Shown here: positions 27,196 through 35,834 of the stretch, piece by piece
Numbering within the stretch: position 1 is the first letter of the stretch
How the letters are laid out: the number at the start of each line of letters is the position of its first letter
Assembly: GCF_000248055.1 (NCBI RefSeq)
Contig: NZ_BAFC01000101.1
Location: 1 to 64,000, forward strand
DNA from: Gordonia sputi NBRC 100414
GTDB lineage: Bacteria > Actinomycetota > Actinomycetes > Mycobacteriales > Mycobacteriaceae
Direction: 5' to 3'
DNA: 64,000 nt
Made by a program: the position numbers and the translations under genes
The notes under the pieces: model-generated
What the model saw: the letters and a program-made list of their open reading frames with translations, nothing else
Told to the model about the DNA's origin: nothing
The model's database searches: none

Positions 27196-28005
27196 TCACA
27201 AGGCGTTACCCGCGTTGGCGGCGTCGAGAAATGCCGGCTTCTCGCCACCACCGTGGACGGTGAGCATCGAGCCGGTGATGTAGCCGGCGAGCGGTGAGAG
27301 CAGGAAGGCGACGGCATTGCCGACATCCTCCGGCGTCGCCATCCGCCCCATCGGAATGGTGCGCCCCACCGCTGCGACGCCGTCAGCGTCACCGTAATGC
27401 ATCTGTGCCAGTTCGGTTTCCACCGGACCGGCGATCACGGAGTTGATCCGCACACGAGGCGCCCACTCGACGGCCAGCGACGTCGCCGCGTTGTCGAGAC
27501 CGGCTTTTGCCGCGCCGTACGCGGATGTACCCGGCGACGGCCGGTGGCCACTGACACTCGACACGTTGACGATCGCTCCGCCCGATTCCTGTTGCTGCAT
27601 CACCGCATTCGCGGCGCGTGCGACCAGTAGTGGTGCGAGCAGGTTCAGTTCGACGATCTTGCCCGCAAACGACGACGACGCGTCGGCGGCGAGCGCAAAC
27701 GGCGATCCACCCGCATTGTTGACGACGCCGTCGAGCGACCCGTAGGTCTCGACGATCTGCGCGACCATCGTGGTCACCGAAGCCTCGTCGCGCACGTCGC
27801 ACGCGATGAACTCACCGAGCGCCAACGCGTCGTCGGTCGGGTTGCGCGCGCAGATCACCGGGACCGCACCGAGATCGGCCAACACCTTGGCGATACCCAG
27901 GCCGACGCCGCGCGCACCACCGGTGACGAGGACGACCTTCTTCTCCACACCGAGATTCGTCTCCCGTGGCGGGTCGAGACGTGTGACCTGTGACCGCGGA
28001 CCCAT
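27196..28005 (-). CDS. Short-chain dehydrogenase/reductase, Rv3549c-like
   Basis: A 269-residue SDR with VTGGARGVGLGIA, VNNAGG, VSSVSG and YGAAKAG motifs and a GETELAQ-like loop after the active site. I use ATG at 28005; a GTG at 27948 with GGGAGA upstream would remove 19 leader residues and is a real alternative. The gene is divergent from echA20 and the KstR2-like palindrome lies 19 bp upstream. Likely an NAD(H) dehydrogenase in C/D-ring catabolism. Confidence 0.83.
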   Translation of the reverse strand: MGPRSQVTRLDPPRETNLGVEKKVVLVTGGARGVGLGIAKVLADLGAVPVICARNPTDDALALGEFIACDVRDEASVTTMVAQIVETYGSLDGVVNNAGGSPFALAADASSSFAGKIVELNLLAPLLVARAANAVMQQQESGGAIVNVSSVSGHRPSPGTSAYGAAKAGLDNAATSLAVEWAPRVRINSVIAGPVETELAQMHYGDADGVAAVGRTIPMGRMATPEDVGNAVAFLLSPLAGYITGSMLTVHGGGEKPAFLDAANAGNAL

Positions 28006-28023
28006 GGGTGCTACCCTACCAAA

Positions 28024-28045
28024 CAACCAAGCATTTGCTTGGTTG
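28024..28045. promoter_or_regulatory. KstR2-type operator, divergent SDR/echA20
   Basis: Perfect 10-bp arms CAACCAAGCA and TGCTTGGTTG flank a central TT. ACCAAGCATTTGCT fits the KstR2 consensus AnCAAGnnCTTGnT at all but one fixed base. KstR2 is induced by HIP-CoA. Confidence 0.8.
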
Positions 28046-28133
28046 ATGTTTTCCAGAGTCAGTGGTTATCCGGGTTCACTGCCTCGATAACGGGGTTCAC
28101 AACACGGGATGCGTCCCGGGAGGAGGGCATGGC

Positions 28134-28904
28134 GTGCCGATCACCAGTACGCGCTCGGCGAGTGGTGTCACCACCATCACCGTCGACTATCCGCCGGTCA
28201 ACGCGTTACCGTCGGCCGCGTGGTTCGAGTTGGCCGACGCGATTCTCGCCGCGGGCGACGATCTCGACACCCACGCGGTGGTGTTGCGGGCGCAAGGTCG
28301 GGGATTCAACGCGGGCGTCGACATCAAGGAGATGCAGGCAACCGAGGGGTTCGACGCGCTGATCGGCGCCAATCACGGCTGTGCCGCCGCGTTCTCCGCG
28401 GTCTACGACTGCAAGGTGCCGGTCATCGTCGCCGTCAACGGATTCTGCGTCGGAGGCGGAATCGGTCTTGTCGGCAACGCCGACGTGATCGTCGCGTCGG
28501 AGGGCGCCGTCTTCGGGCTGCCGGAGGTCGACCGCGGCGCACTCGGCGCCGCAACGCACCTCGCCCGTCTCGTCCCGCAGCACATGATGCGCACGCTGTA
28601 CTACACGGCGAGCAACGTCACCGCAGAACAGCTCCTGCACTTCGGGTCTGTCTACAAGGTGGTGCCTGCCGACGAGCTCGACGCGACGGCGCTCGACGTC
28701 GCCGAGCAGATCGCCGCGAAGGACACGAGGGTCATCCGCGCGGCGAAATCGGCGATCAACCACATCGACCCTGTCGACGTGAAGGCCAGTTATCGCCTCG
28801 AGCAGGGCTACACCTTCGAACTCAATCTTGCAGGCGTTGCCGACGAGCACCGCGACGCCTTCGTCGCGACCGGAAAGCCGAAGACCGCACAGGGGAGCCG
28901 CTGA
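28134..28904 (+). CDS. echA20: Enoyl-CoA hydratase-family ring-opening hydrolase EchA20
   Basis: A 256-residue crotonase-fold protein. The start GTG follows a strong GGGAGGAGGG; the product begins with PITSTR and TVDYPPVNALPSAAWF as in mycobacterial EchA20. GRGFNAGVDIKEMQ and VNGFCVGGGIGLVG form the oxyanion-hole loops. EchA20 opens ring D of the HIP-derived CoA thioester, giving the substrate of IpdAB. First gene of echA20-ipdA-ipdB-ipdC, one base from ipdA. Confidence 0.92.
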   Translation: MPITSTRSASGVTTITVDYPPVNALPSAAWFELADAILAAGDDLDTHAVVLRAQGRGFNAGVDIKEMQATEGFDALIGANHGCAAAFSAVYDCKVPVIVAVNGFCVGGGIGLVGNADVIVASEGAVFGLPEVDRGALGAATHLARLVPQHMMRTLYYTASNVTAEQLLHFGSVYKVVPADELDATALDVAEQIAAKDTRVIRAAKSAINHIDPVDVKASYRLEQGYTFELNLAGVADEHRDAFVATGKPKTAQGSR

Positions 28905-28905
28905 C

Positions 28906-29826
28906 ATGACCCAAACCTCAACGCCCCAGACCGCGACGCCGACCGACAAGACCAGCACCCTCGACGACGTCATCGGTGAACTCCGCGACGGCATGACCAT
29001 CGGAATCGGTGGGTGGGGTTCGCGTCGCAAGCCGATGGCACTCGTCCGGGCCCTCGCCCGCTCCGACGTCAAGGATCTGACGGTCGTCACCTACGGCGGC
29101 GCCGACCTCGGATTACTGTGCGCCGCAGGCAAAGTCCGTCGCGCGTACTACGGCTTCGTCTCGCTCGACTCGGCACCCTTCTACGATCCGTGGTTCTCGG
29201 CGGCGCGCACGAGTGGCGCCATCGAATCCCGTGAGATGGACGAGGGCATGGTCAAGTGCGGGCTGCAGGCCGCTGCCGCTCGCCTGCCGTTCCTGCCGAC
29301 ACGCGCCGGACTCGGGTCGTCGGTGCCGGACTTCTGGGAGGGCGAACTGAAGACCGTCACGTCGCCGTATCCCGATCCCGACGGCCGCACCCAAACCCTG
29401 ATCGCCATGCCTGCACTGCGACTCGACGCCGCATTCGTCCACCTCGACCTCGCCGACTCCCGCGGCAACGCCGCCTACACCGGCGTCGACCCGTACATGG
29501 ACGACCTGTTCTGCGCCGCGGCGCAGCGTCGCTACCTCGAGACCGATCAACTGGTCTCGACCGAGGTACTGGCCAAGTCCGTTCCGACGCAACGGCTTCT
29601 CCTCAATCGGATGCACGTCGACAAGGTCGTCCACGCGCCCAATGGCGCCCACTTCACGTTCGCGGGCGAGTACGGCCGCGACGAGGCGTTTCAGCGGTTC
29701 TACGTCGACTCCGCGAAGGATCCCGAGAAGTGGTCGACGTTCCGTCGCCGCTTCCTCGACGTCGACGAGGAGACCTACCAGCGCGAGGTCGACGCCTGGC
29801 GCGGCGAGCAAGAGGAGTCGAAGTGA
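28906..29826 (+). CDS. ipdA: IpdA, alpha subunit of the steroid ring C hydrolase
   Basis: A 306-residue CoA-transferase-family protein: GMTIGIGGWGSRRKPMALV near residue 30, YGGADLGLL, and DLADSRGNAAYTG near residue 185. Together with IpdB it forms a heterotetramer that hydrolyses the last steroid ring of COCHEA-CoA; despite the fold it is not a CoA transferase. Its stop overlaps the ipdB GTG. Confidence 0.92.
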   Translation: MTQTSTPQTATPTDKTSTLDDVIGELRDGMTIGIGGWGSRRKPMALVRALARSDVKDLTVVTYGGADLGLLCAAGKVRRAYYGFVSLDSAPFYDPWFSAARTSGAIESREMDEGMVKCGLQAAAARLPFLPTRAGLGSSVPDFWEGELKTVTSPYPDPDGRTQTLIAMPALRLDAAFVHLDLADSRGNAAYTGVDPYMDDLFCAAAQRRYLETDQLVSTEVLAKSVPTQRLLLNRMHVDKVVHAPNGAHFTFAGEYGRDEAFQRFYVDSAKDPEKWSTFRRRFLDVDEETYQREVDAWRGEQEESK

Positions 29827-30587
29827 CAACTGCGGCAACAGAAACGGCTGTGACCCGCGCAGAGGTGTGCGTCGTCGCATGCGCCGAGATCTTCCGTGAC
29901 TCCGGCGAGATCATGGCATCGCCCATGGCTCCGGTGCCCCTGCTCGGTGCACGGCTTGCACGCCTGACCTTCTCGCCCGACCTGCTCATCACCGACGGTG
30001 AGGCCTTGATCCTCGCCGACACACCGCCGATCGGGAAGTCGGGGCCCATCGAAGGATGGATGCCGTTCTCCAAGGTCTTCGACGTGGTGACGTCGGGTCG
30101 GCGACACGTGGTCATGGGCGCCAACCAGATCGACCGTCACGGCAATCAGAACCTGTCGGCGTTCGGTCCGCTCCAGCACCCCACGCGCCAGATGTTCGGC
30201 GTGCGCGGCGCTCCGGGCAACACCATCAACCATCCGACCAGCTACTGGGTACCCCGACATTCCGCGCGCGTGTTCTGCGATGAGGTCGACGTCGTCAGCG
30301 GAATCGGTTACGACAAGGTCGATCCCGACAATCCGGCATTCGACGACCTCGATATTCATCGCGTCGTCACCAATCTCGGTGTCTTCGACTTCGGCGGACC
30401 CGGCCACACGATGCGGGCGCTGTCGCTACACCCCGGTGTCGGGGCGGACGAGGTCGTCGAGAACACCTCGTTCGAGATCGCGGGACTCGAGCAGGCTACG
30501 CCGACACGGTTGCCATCGGAGAACGAGCTGGCCATCATCCGAGACATCCTGGACCCCAAGGGTGTTCGCGGTCGGGAGGTCAAATGA
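29823..30587 (+). CDS. ipdB: IpdB, beta subunit of the steroid ring C hydrolase
   Basis: A 254-residue beta subunit beginning with GTG inside GTGA, the overlap with ipdA. VVACAEIFRDSGEIMASPMAPVP, GANQIDRHGNQNLSAFGPL and APGNTINHPTSYWVPRHS are typical of IpdB. Works with IpdA in opening ring C. Overlaps ipdC by ATGA. Confidence 0.92.
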   Translation: MTTAATETAVTRAEVCVVACAEIFRDSGEIMASPMAPVPLLGARLARLTFSPDLLITDGEALILADTPPIGKSGPIEGWMPFSKVFDVVTSGRRHVVMGANQIDRHGNQNLSAFGPLQHPTRQMFGVRGAPGNTINHPTSYWVPRHSARVFCDEVDVVSGIGYDKVDPDNPAFDDLDIHRVVTNLGVFDFGGPGHTMRALSLHPGVGADEVVENTSFEIAGLEQATPTRLPSENELAIIRDILDPKGVRGREVK

Positions 30588-31675
30588 AGTCGACGGCGCG
30601 CGCGGCCGCGCTCCCGACTCGGTTCACCGAGTTGGTCGGCGTTGAATACCCGATCGTGCAGACCGGGATGGGATGGGTGTCGGGCCCATCGCTGACATCT
30701 GCGACCTCCAATGCAGGCGGTCTCGGCATCCTGGCGTCGGCGACGATGACCTTTGCCGAGTTGGAAGCGGCAATTTCGAAGACGAAGTCGTTGACCGACA
30801 AGCCCTTCGGAATCAACATCCGCGCCGACGCCACCGATGCCACCGAACGGATCGACCTACTGATCCGCGAGGGGGTGCGCGTCGCGTCGTTCGCGCTGGC
30901 ACCCAAGAAGGACCTCATCGCGAAGCTCAAGGACAACGGCGTCGTGGTGATCCCGTCGATCGGAGCGGCCAAACACGCCGTGAAGGTCGCGTCGTGGGGT
31001 GCGGATGCGGTGATCGTGCAGGGCGGCGAGGGCGGCGGCCACACCGGACCGGTCGCGACGACGCTACTGCTTCCCTCAGTGCTGGATGCGTTGCGCGACA
31101 ACGGTTCCGACATGCCAGTGGTCGCGGCGGGAGGCTTCTTCGACGGTCGAGGGCTCGCCGCGGCGCTGGCATACGGAGCCGAAGGTGTCGCGATGGGCAC
31201 CAGATTCCTGCTCACCGCCGACTCCGCGGTTCCCACCGCGGTGAAACAGGAGTATCTGACACGCACATTGAACGACACCGTCGTCTCGGTGAAGGTCGAC
31301 GGTATGCCGCATCGGGTACTGCGCACCCCACTCGTCGAGGCGCTCGAAAGCGGCAGCCCGATCCGCGCGCTGTTCGCTGCTGGACGAAATGCCAACGAGT
31401 TCAAGCAGTTGACCGGCATGAAGTGGACGACGATGCTGCGCGACGGGCGTGCGATGCGTAAGTCGGGCGATCGTAGCTGGCAGCAGGTCATCATGGCGGG
31501 CAACACCCCGATGCTGTTGCGCGCGGGTCTTGTCGAAGGTGATACGCGCGCAGGGGTTCTCGCGTCCGGCCAGGTGGTCGGGATGATCGATGACCTACCC
31601 AGCTGCGATGCCCTCATCCAATCGATCATGGACCAGGCACACGAGCGGCTGAAAGCACTGAGCGCGCTGGGGTGA
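30584..31675 (+). CDS. ipdC: IpdC, nitronate-monooxygenase-family reductase/oxidase of ring C/D catabolism
   Basis: A 363-residue flavin TIM-barrel enzyme of the 2-nitropropane-dioxygenase family: PIVQTGMGWVSGPSLTSATSNAGGLGIL at the N-terminus and VQGGEGGGHTG around residues 145-155. IpdC acts on 5-OH-HIP-CoA together with FadE30 and precedes the EchA20 and IpdAB steps. Last gene of the operon, 31 bp from the convergent FadD gene. Confidence 0.9.
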   Translation: MKSTARAAALPTRFTELVGVEYPIVQTGMGWVSGPSLTSATSNAGGLGILASATMTFAELEAAISKTKSLTDKPFGINIRADATDATERIDLLIREGVRVASFALAPKKDLIAKLKDNGVVVIPSIGAAKHAVKVASWGADAVIVQGGEGGGHTGPVATTLLLPSVLDALRDNGSDMPVVAAGGFFDGRGLAAALAYGAEGVAMGTRFLLTADSAVPTAVKQEYLTRTLNDTVVSVKVDGMPHRVLRTPLVEALESGSPIRALFAAGRNANEFKQLTGMKWTTMLRDGRAMRKSGDRSWQQVIMAGNTPMLLRAGLVEGDTRAGVLASGQVVGMIDDLPSCDALIQSIMDQAHERLKALSALG

Positions 31676-31705
31676 GACTCGGCAACCCGTTCGTGCTGAA
31701 GTGAA

Positions 31706-33337
31706 CTAGCTCGACCCCGCGATGTCGGCGTGCTCGACGCGCAGGTTCTTCTTGAGGATCTTGCCCGACGGGTTCTTCGGCAACGCCTCGGCGAACACGA
31801 CGAACTTGGGCCGCTTGTACGGTGCGAGGATCGACGAAAGATGCGCTGTCACTTCTTCTTCTGACAGGACAACGCCATCCTTTGGTACAACGACGGCTGT
31901 GACGGCCTCGATCCACTTGGGATGCGGCACACCGAAGACGGCAACCTCAGCGACGCCGTCGTGGAGGTAGATTGCCTCCTCGACCTCGCGGGACGCGACG
32001 TTCTCGCCACCGGTCTTGATCATGTCCTTCTTACGGTCGACGACCGACAGGTACCCGTCCTTGTCGATCACGCCCAGGTCGCCGGAGTGGAACCAGCCGT
32101 TACGGAAAGCCTCGGCGGTCTTGTCCTCGTCGGCGTAATAGCCCAGTGCCGCATGCGGACTGCGGTGCACGATCTCCCCGACCTCGCCGACAGGCACCGG
32201 GTTGTCCTCGTCGTCGACGACGCGGGTTTCGACGTTGAGTGCCGCGCGCCCCGCCGATCCGGCGCGATCGAGTTGCTCGTGCGGCTGCAGAATGGTTGCC
32301 AGCGGCGACATCTCGGTCTGTCCGTAAAAGTTCCAGAGTCGAACCTCCGGAAGCCGACGCGCCAGCTCTCGCAGGACTTCGACGGGCATCGCCGCGGCGC
32401 CGTAGTAGCCCTTGCGCAACGACGAGAGATCGCGCGTATCGAAGTCGGGGTGGCGCAGCAGCGAAATCCATACGGTGGGTGGGCAGAACAGTTTGGTGAC
32501 ACGCTCGGCCTCGATGGTCGCCAACATCGTTGCGGCGTCCGGCGCGTGCAGGATGATGCTGGTCGCTCCGAGATAGACATCGACGGAGAAGAAGCAGTCC
32601 AACTGGGCACAGTGGTACATCGGGAGCGCGTGGATCTCGACGTCGGAGCCCTCCATCCCACCGTCGACGATGCACGAGACGTACTGCGTCATCAGTGATT
32701 TGCTCGACAGCAGAACGCCTTTGGGGCGCGACTCGGTGCCGGAGGTGTACATCATGCGGACCGGCTCGTCGTCGTCGACGACGACGCCGGGGGCAGACGC
32801 GTCACCGGTGGTCATCCATTCGGCGACCGGCTCGAATCCCCGCGGTGCCTGCGTCCCCGCCAGGGGAATCCACCCGCGGATGTCGATGGGCGTACCCGCG
32901 GTCTCGATCGCCTCGATGACCGTCGGCCCGAGCGCATCTTCGACGACGACGCCCGACGCCTGGCTGTGGTCGAGGATGAAGGCGATCTCGGAGACGCCGA
33001 GTCCGAAGTTGATCGGTACGAGGATCGCTCCGATCCGCGCGCACGCGAAGTTCAGCACGGCGAACTGCCACGAGTTGTGACTGATCAGCGCCAGCCGGTC
33101 GCCGCGAGAGAGTCCGCGCGCGGTGAGCGCGTTGGCGCAGCGGTTGACCGCGGCGTCGAACTCGGCGTAGGTGAGGCGCACATCGCCGTCGATGATCGCC
33201 ACCTTGTCGGGCGTGCGTGCAGCCGTGCGGTGCAGCATGTCGCTGATCGTGTTGCCGCGTGCCGTCGCGACCGACGCCTGCGTTGATTCAGTGAAGGTCG
33301 ATTTCTTCAAGGTCGACTCACCGTTGCCTGTACCCAC
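31706..33337 (-). CDS. Acyl-CoA synthetase (FadD family)
   Basis: A 543-residue ANL ligase: MMYTSGTESRPKGVLL near residue 185 (phosphate loop with ESRPKG in place of the usual TGxPKG), NFYGQTEMSPL near residue 320, GWFHSGDLGVIDKDGYLSVVDR, and catalytic Lys in NPSGKILKK. Start GTG at 33337 follows GAAGGAG by six bases; GTG codons further upstream lack a site. It replaces the ferredoxin region found downstream of ipdC in M. tuberculosis. Substrate unknown; steroid-nucleus acid or fatty acid activation are both possible. Confidence 0.82.
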   Translation of the reverse strand: MGTGNGESTLKKSTFTESTQASVATARGNTISDMLHRTAARTPDKVAIIDGDVRLTYAEFDAAVNRCANALTARGLSRGDRLALISHNSWQFAVLNFACARIGAILVPINFGLGVSEIAFILDHSQASGVVVEDALGPTVIEAIETAGTPIDIRGWIPLAGTQAPRGFEPVAEWMTTGDASAPGVVVDDDEPVRMMYTSGTESRPKGVLLSSKSLMTQYVSCIVDGGMEGSDVEIHALPMYHCAQLDCFFSVDVYLGATSIILHAPDAATMLATIEAERVTKLFCPPTVWISLLRHPDFDTRDLSSLRKGYYGAAAMPVEVLRELARRLPEVRLWNFYGQTEMSPLATILQPHEQLDRAGSAGRAALNVETRVVDDEDNPVPVGEVGEIVHRSPHAALGYYADEDKTAEAFRNGWFHSGDLGVIDKDGYLSVVDRKKDMIKTGGENVASREVEEAIYLHDGVAEVAVFGVPHPKWIEAVTAVVVPKDGVVLSEEEVTAHLSSILAPYKRPKFVVFAEALPKNPSGKILKKNLRVEHADIAGSS

Positions 33338-33374
33338 CGCGTACTCCTTCGTCCCCACCGAACGACACCCAAAT

Positions 33375-33392
33375 TACTAGGTCATCCAAGTA
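33375..33392. promoter_or_regulatory. Imperfect 18-bp palindrome upstream of the FadD gene
   Basis: TACTAGGTCATCCAAGTA pairs at 12 of 18 positions with its reverse complement. It lies 38 bp before the FadD start. It partly resembles the CCAAG half-site of the KstR2 motif but does not fit the full consensus. Confidence 0.45.
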
Positions 33393-33447
33393 TGTGGACG
33401 CGAATCGGCAGCTTGAATGGCGCCCAGAAGGATCCAGCCAGAAGGAT

Positions 33448-34038
33448 TCAGCGCGGCAGTATCCCGTCGAGCACGATGGACAGGTACTGCTTGGCGATGT
33501 CGTCGACCGACAGCGAGCCGCCCGGCCGGTACCAGCGGACCGCGACCCAGACCGTGTCGCGCAGGAAGCGGTACGCCAACTCGATGTCGAGGTCGGCACG
33601 GAACTCCCCGTCGGCCACGCCACGTGCGAGCACCGAGTGCCACAGTTCACGGAATTCGACGTTGCGTTCGTTGATGTACGCGAAACGCTCTTGTCCCGCA
33701 AGGCGTTTGGCCTCGTCCTGGTAGATGGCGACCGCATGGCGTTGTGCGCCTATCGATTCGAACGAGGCGACGACCAGCTCGCGCAGCGTCTCCGTCGCGG
33801 AGAGGTCTGCGGCCGCGATCTCCTGGTATCTCGCGAAGAGGGAATCGAGGAAGCTCCGCAGGATCTCGTCGACCATCGACTCCTTGGAATCGAAATGGTG
33901 GTAGAGGCTTCCCGACAGGATGCCGGCGGAATCGGCGATGTCGCGCACCGTCGTCGACCGCAGTCCCTGCTCAGCGAACATCCGACCTGCCGTCGCCAGC
34001 AGTTCGTCTCGCCTCGTTGACCCGTTGCGCGTCGCCAC
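33448..34038 (-). CDS. kstR2: TetR-family repressor KstR2
   Basis: A 196-residue TetR repressor. The DNA-binding domain FAEQGLRSTTVRDIADSAGI with LSGSLYHHFDSKESMVDEIL (residues about 22-62) and the C-terminal FLRDTVWVAVRWYRPGG match KstR2 almost word for word as I recall it. KstR2 represses the HIP-degradation genes until HIP-CoA accumulates. GTG start. A candidate operator at 34046-34063 lies immediately upstream, indicating autoregulation. In M. tuberculosis kstR2 adjoins fadA6; here a 6-kb block separates them. Confidence 0.93.
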   Translation of the reverse strand: MATRNGSTRRDELLATAGRMFAEQGLRSTTVRDIADSAGILSGSLYHHFDSKESMVDEILRSFLDSLFARYQEIAAADLSATETLRELVVASFESIGAQRHAVAIYQDEAKRLAGQERFAYINERNVEFRELWHSVLARGVADGEFRADLDIELAYRFLRDTVWVAVRWYRPGGSLSVDDIAKQYLSIVLDGILPR

Positions 34039-34045
34039 TCGCCAA

Positions 34046-34063
34046 CCCTAGCAACTGCTTGGG
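34046..34063. promoter_or_regulatory. KstR2-type operator at kstR2
   Basis: The minus strand reads CCCAAGCAGTTGCTAGGG, close to the palindrome at 28026-28043; 12 of 14 positions fit AnCAAGnnCTTGnT. It is 7 bp before the kstR2 start and about 90 bp before the divergent ABC transporter gene. Confidence 0.65.
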
Positions 34064-34149
34064 CGTCGACGTGGGTCCACCGATCGGCTGAGTCGAATGT
34101 AGTCGAGCGGTGGATCCGCATGCGGCGTGCGCGGCGGATCGTTGTACGC

Positions 34150-35100
34150 ATGGCAATGATCGAAGTGGCAGGACTGACCAAGAGCTACGGCGACAAGCAG
34201 GTGGTCCGTGGCGTCGACCTCGAGATCGCCGAAGGCGAGATCTTCGGCATCCTCGGCCCCAACGGGGCAGGTAAGACGACGACCGTCGAGTGCATCGGCG
34301 GACTTCGCCGACGCGACGGCGGCCATGTGCGTGTCGCCGGGTTCGATCCGGCCGACGAGGGACGCGGACTCCGCGAAGCCCTCGGCATCCAACTGCAGGA
34401 GTCGCGCCTACCCGACAAGCAGACCGTCGGCGAGGCGATGCCGCTGTACTCCAGCTTCTACTCGGCACCCCGCGACTGGCGCGAACTACTCGACCGACTC
34501 GGCATGAGCGGCCACGAGGGCACCTACTTCGGCAAGCTCTCGGGCGGGCAGAAGCAGCGACTTTCGGTGGCATTGGCACTCATCGGCAATCCGAAGGTGG
34601 CCATCCTCGACGAACTGACAACCGGACTCGACCCGAGCGCACGCCGCGAGGTGTGGGGTCTGCTCGAAGACCTCAAGGACACCGGCGTCACTCTTCTGCT
34701 GGTCAGCCACTTCATGGAAGAAGCTGAACGCCTCTGCGACCGCGTCGCAGTCATCGACGACGGGCGGGTCGTCGCCCTCGACACCCCCGCAGACCTCGCG
34801 ACGTCTGTGCAAGCCGACCAACGGATGTCGTTCATCCCCACTGCCGCCGTCGACCTCCACGCACTCGCAGCGCTCCCCGATGTGCACCGCGTCGAGCGCA
34901 CAGGCGAGCGGGTTCTCGTCACCGGCACCGACAACGTGGCGTCCGCCGTCATCATCGCGCTGCACGAACACGGCATCGCGTGCGGCAAGCTCCGCGTCGA
35001 CCAACCGAGCCTCGACGACGCGTTCCTCGCGCTGACGCACGCACCAGACCTTCATGTTGCCGCCACAACCGAAAACGATTCCGAAGGAGTACGACGATGA
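34150..35100 (+). CDS. ABC transporter ATPase
   Basis: A 316-residue ABC ATPase of the drug/antibiotic-resistance type: Walker A GPNGAGKTTT near residue 37, signature LSGGQKQRL near residue 137, Walker B VAILDELTTGLDP (Leu-Thr in place of the common Pro after Glu), H-loop SHFMEEAERL. First gene of a four-gene operon with a permease, histidine kinase and response regulator, all with overlapping stops and starts. Such modules sense and export envelope-active compounds. Confidence 0.87.
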   Translation: MAMIEVAGLTKSYGDKQVVRGVDLEIAEGEIFGILGPNGAGKTTTVECIGGLRRRDGGHVRVAGFDPADEGRGLREALGIQLQESRLPDKQTVGEAMPLYSSFYSAPRDWRELLDRLGMSGHEGTYFGKLSGGQKQRLSVALALIGNPKVAILDELTTGLDPSARREVWGLLEDLKDTGVTLLLVSHFMEEAERLCDRVAVIDDGRVVALDTPADLATSVQADQRMSFIPTAAVDLHALAALPDVHRVERTGERVLVTGTDNVASAVIIALHEHGIACGKLRVDQPSLDDAFLALTHAPDLHVAATTENDSEGVRR

Positions 35101-35834
35101 GCGCCACCACCGCGATGATCGGTTCCGAGGCAAAGCTATTGGCGCGCAATCCGGGCGTCGTGATCTGGACGGTGATCCTGCCCGTCGCGGCGTCGATCAT
35201 CATCGCGTCGATCCCCGCCGCGCGCGAACCGCTCGACGAATTCGGCGGCCTGAGCGTGTTTCAGGTGTACCAGCCGATTCTGGTGCTGTTCGTCGTGGCG
35301 TTGCTCGCCGTCCAGGCGCTACCGGACGTACTCACGAGATACCGAGAGATGGGAATTCTCAAGCGGTTACGCACTACTCCGGCATCTCCGAGTCTCCTGC
35401 TGGTCGCGCAATTCGTGCTGACCTCCGCCGTCTCGATCATGTGTCTCGCGCTGATCGTCGTCGTACCGGGGATCATCTCGGGGCAGTGGCCGCAGCATCC
35501 CGTCGGGTTCATCGTCAGTTATGTGCTGACGGGTTGGGCTTTTCTCGGCCTGGGCATGGTGATCGCGTCGCTGTTCCGGAACGCCAAGGTCGCTGCGGGA
35601 TTCGGCTCACTGGTGTTCTTCGTGTTGATGTTCTTCGCCGGATTGTGGGTACCCCGGGCGACGATGCCCGGGTGGTTGCACGTCACGTCGAACCTCACTC
35701 CCTCCGGTGCGGGAACGCAGGCGCTGGTCGATACCGCGACGACGGGCTGGCCAGCGATCGGGTACTTCGGCACACTACTGGTGTGGGGCGCAGTGACCAC
35801 CGCGATCGCGGTCCGGACCTTCAAGTGGGAGTGA
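35097..35834 (+). CDS. ABC-2 type permease
   Basis: A 245-residue membrane protein with six hydrophobic segments. ATG at 35097 overlaps the ATPase stop and follows GAAGGAG. RYREMGILKRLRTTPAS and LWVPRATMPGWL are ABC-2 family landmarks. Pairs with the preceding ATPase. Confidence 0.85.
   Translation: MSATTAMIGSEAKLLARNPGVVIWTVILPVAASIIIASIPAAREPLDEFGGLSVFQVYQPILVLFVVALLAVQALPDVLTRYREMGILKRLRTTPASPSLLLVAQFVLTSAVSIMCLALIVVVPGIISGQWPQHPVGFIVSYVLTGWAFLGLGMVIASLFRNAKVAAGFGSLVFFVLMFFAGLWVPRATMPGWLHVTSNLTPSGAGTQALVDTATTGWPAIGYFGTLLVWGAVTTAIAVRTFKWE

Noticed and set aside
35054..35830. Upstream extension of the kinase frame
   Set aside because: It overlaps the permease on the same strand and has no domain; the GTGA overlap marks the real start.
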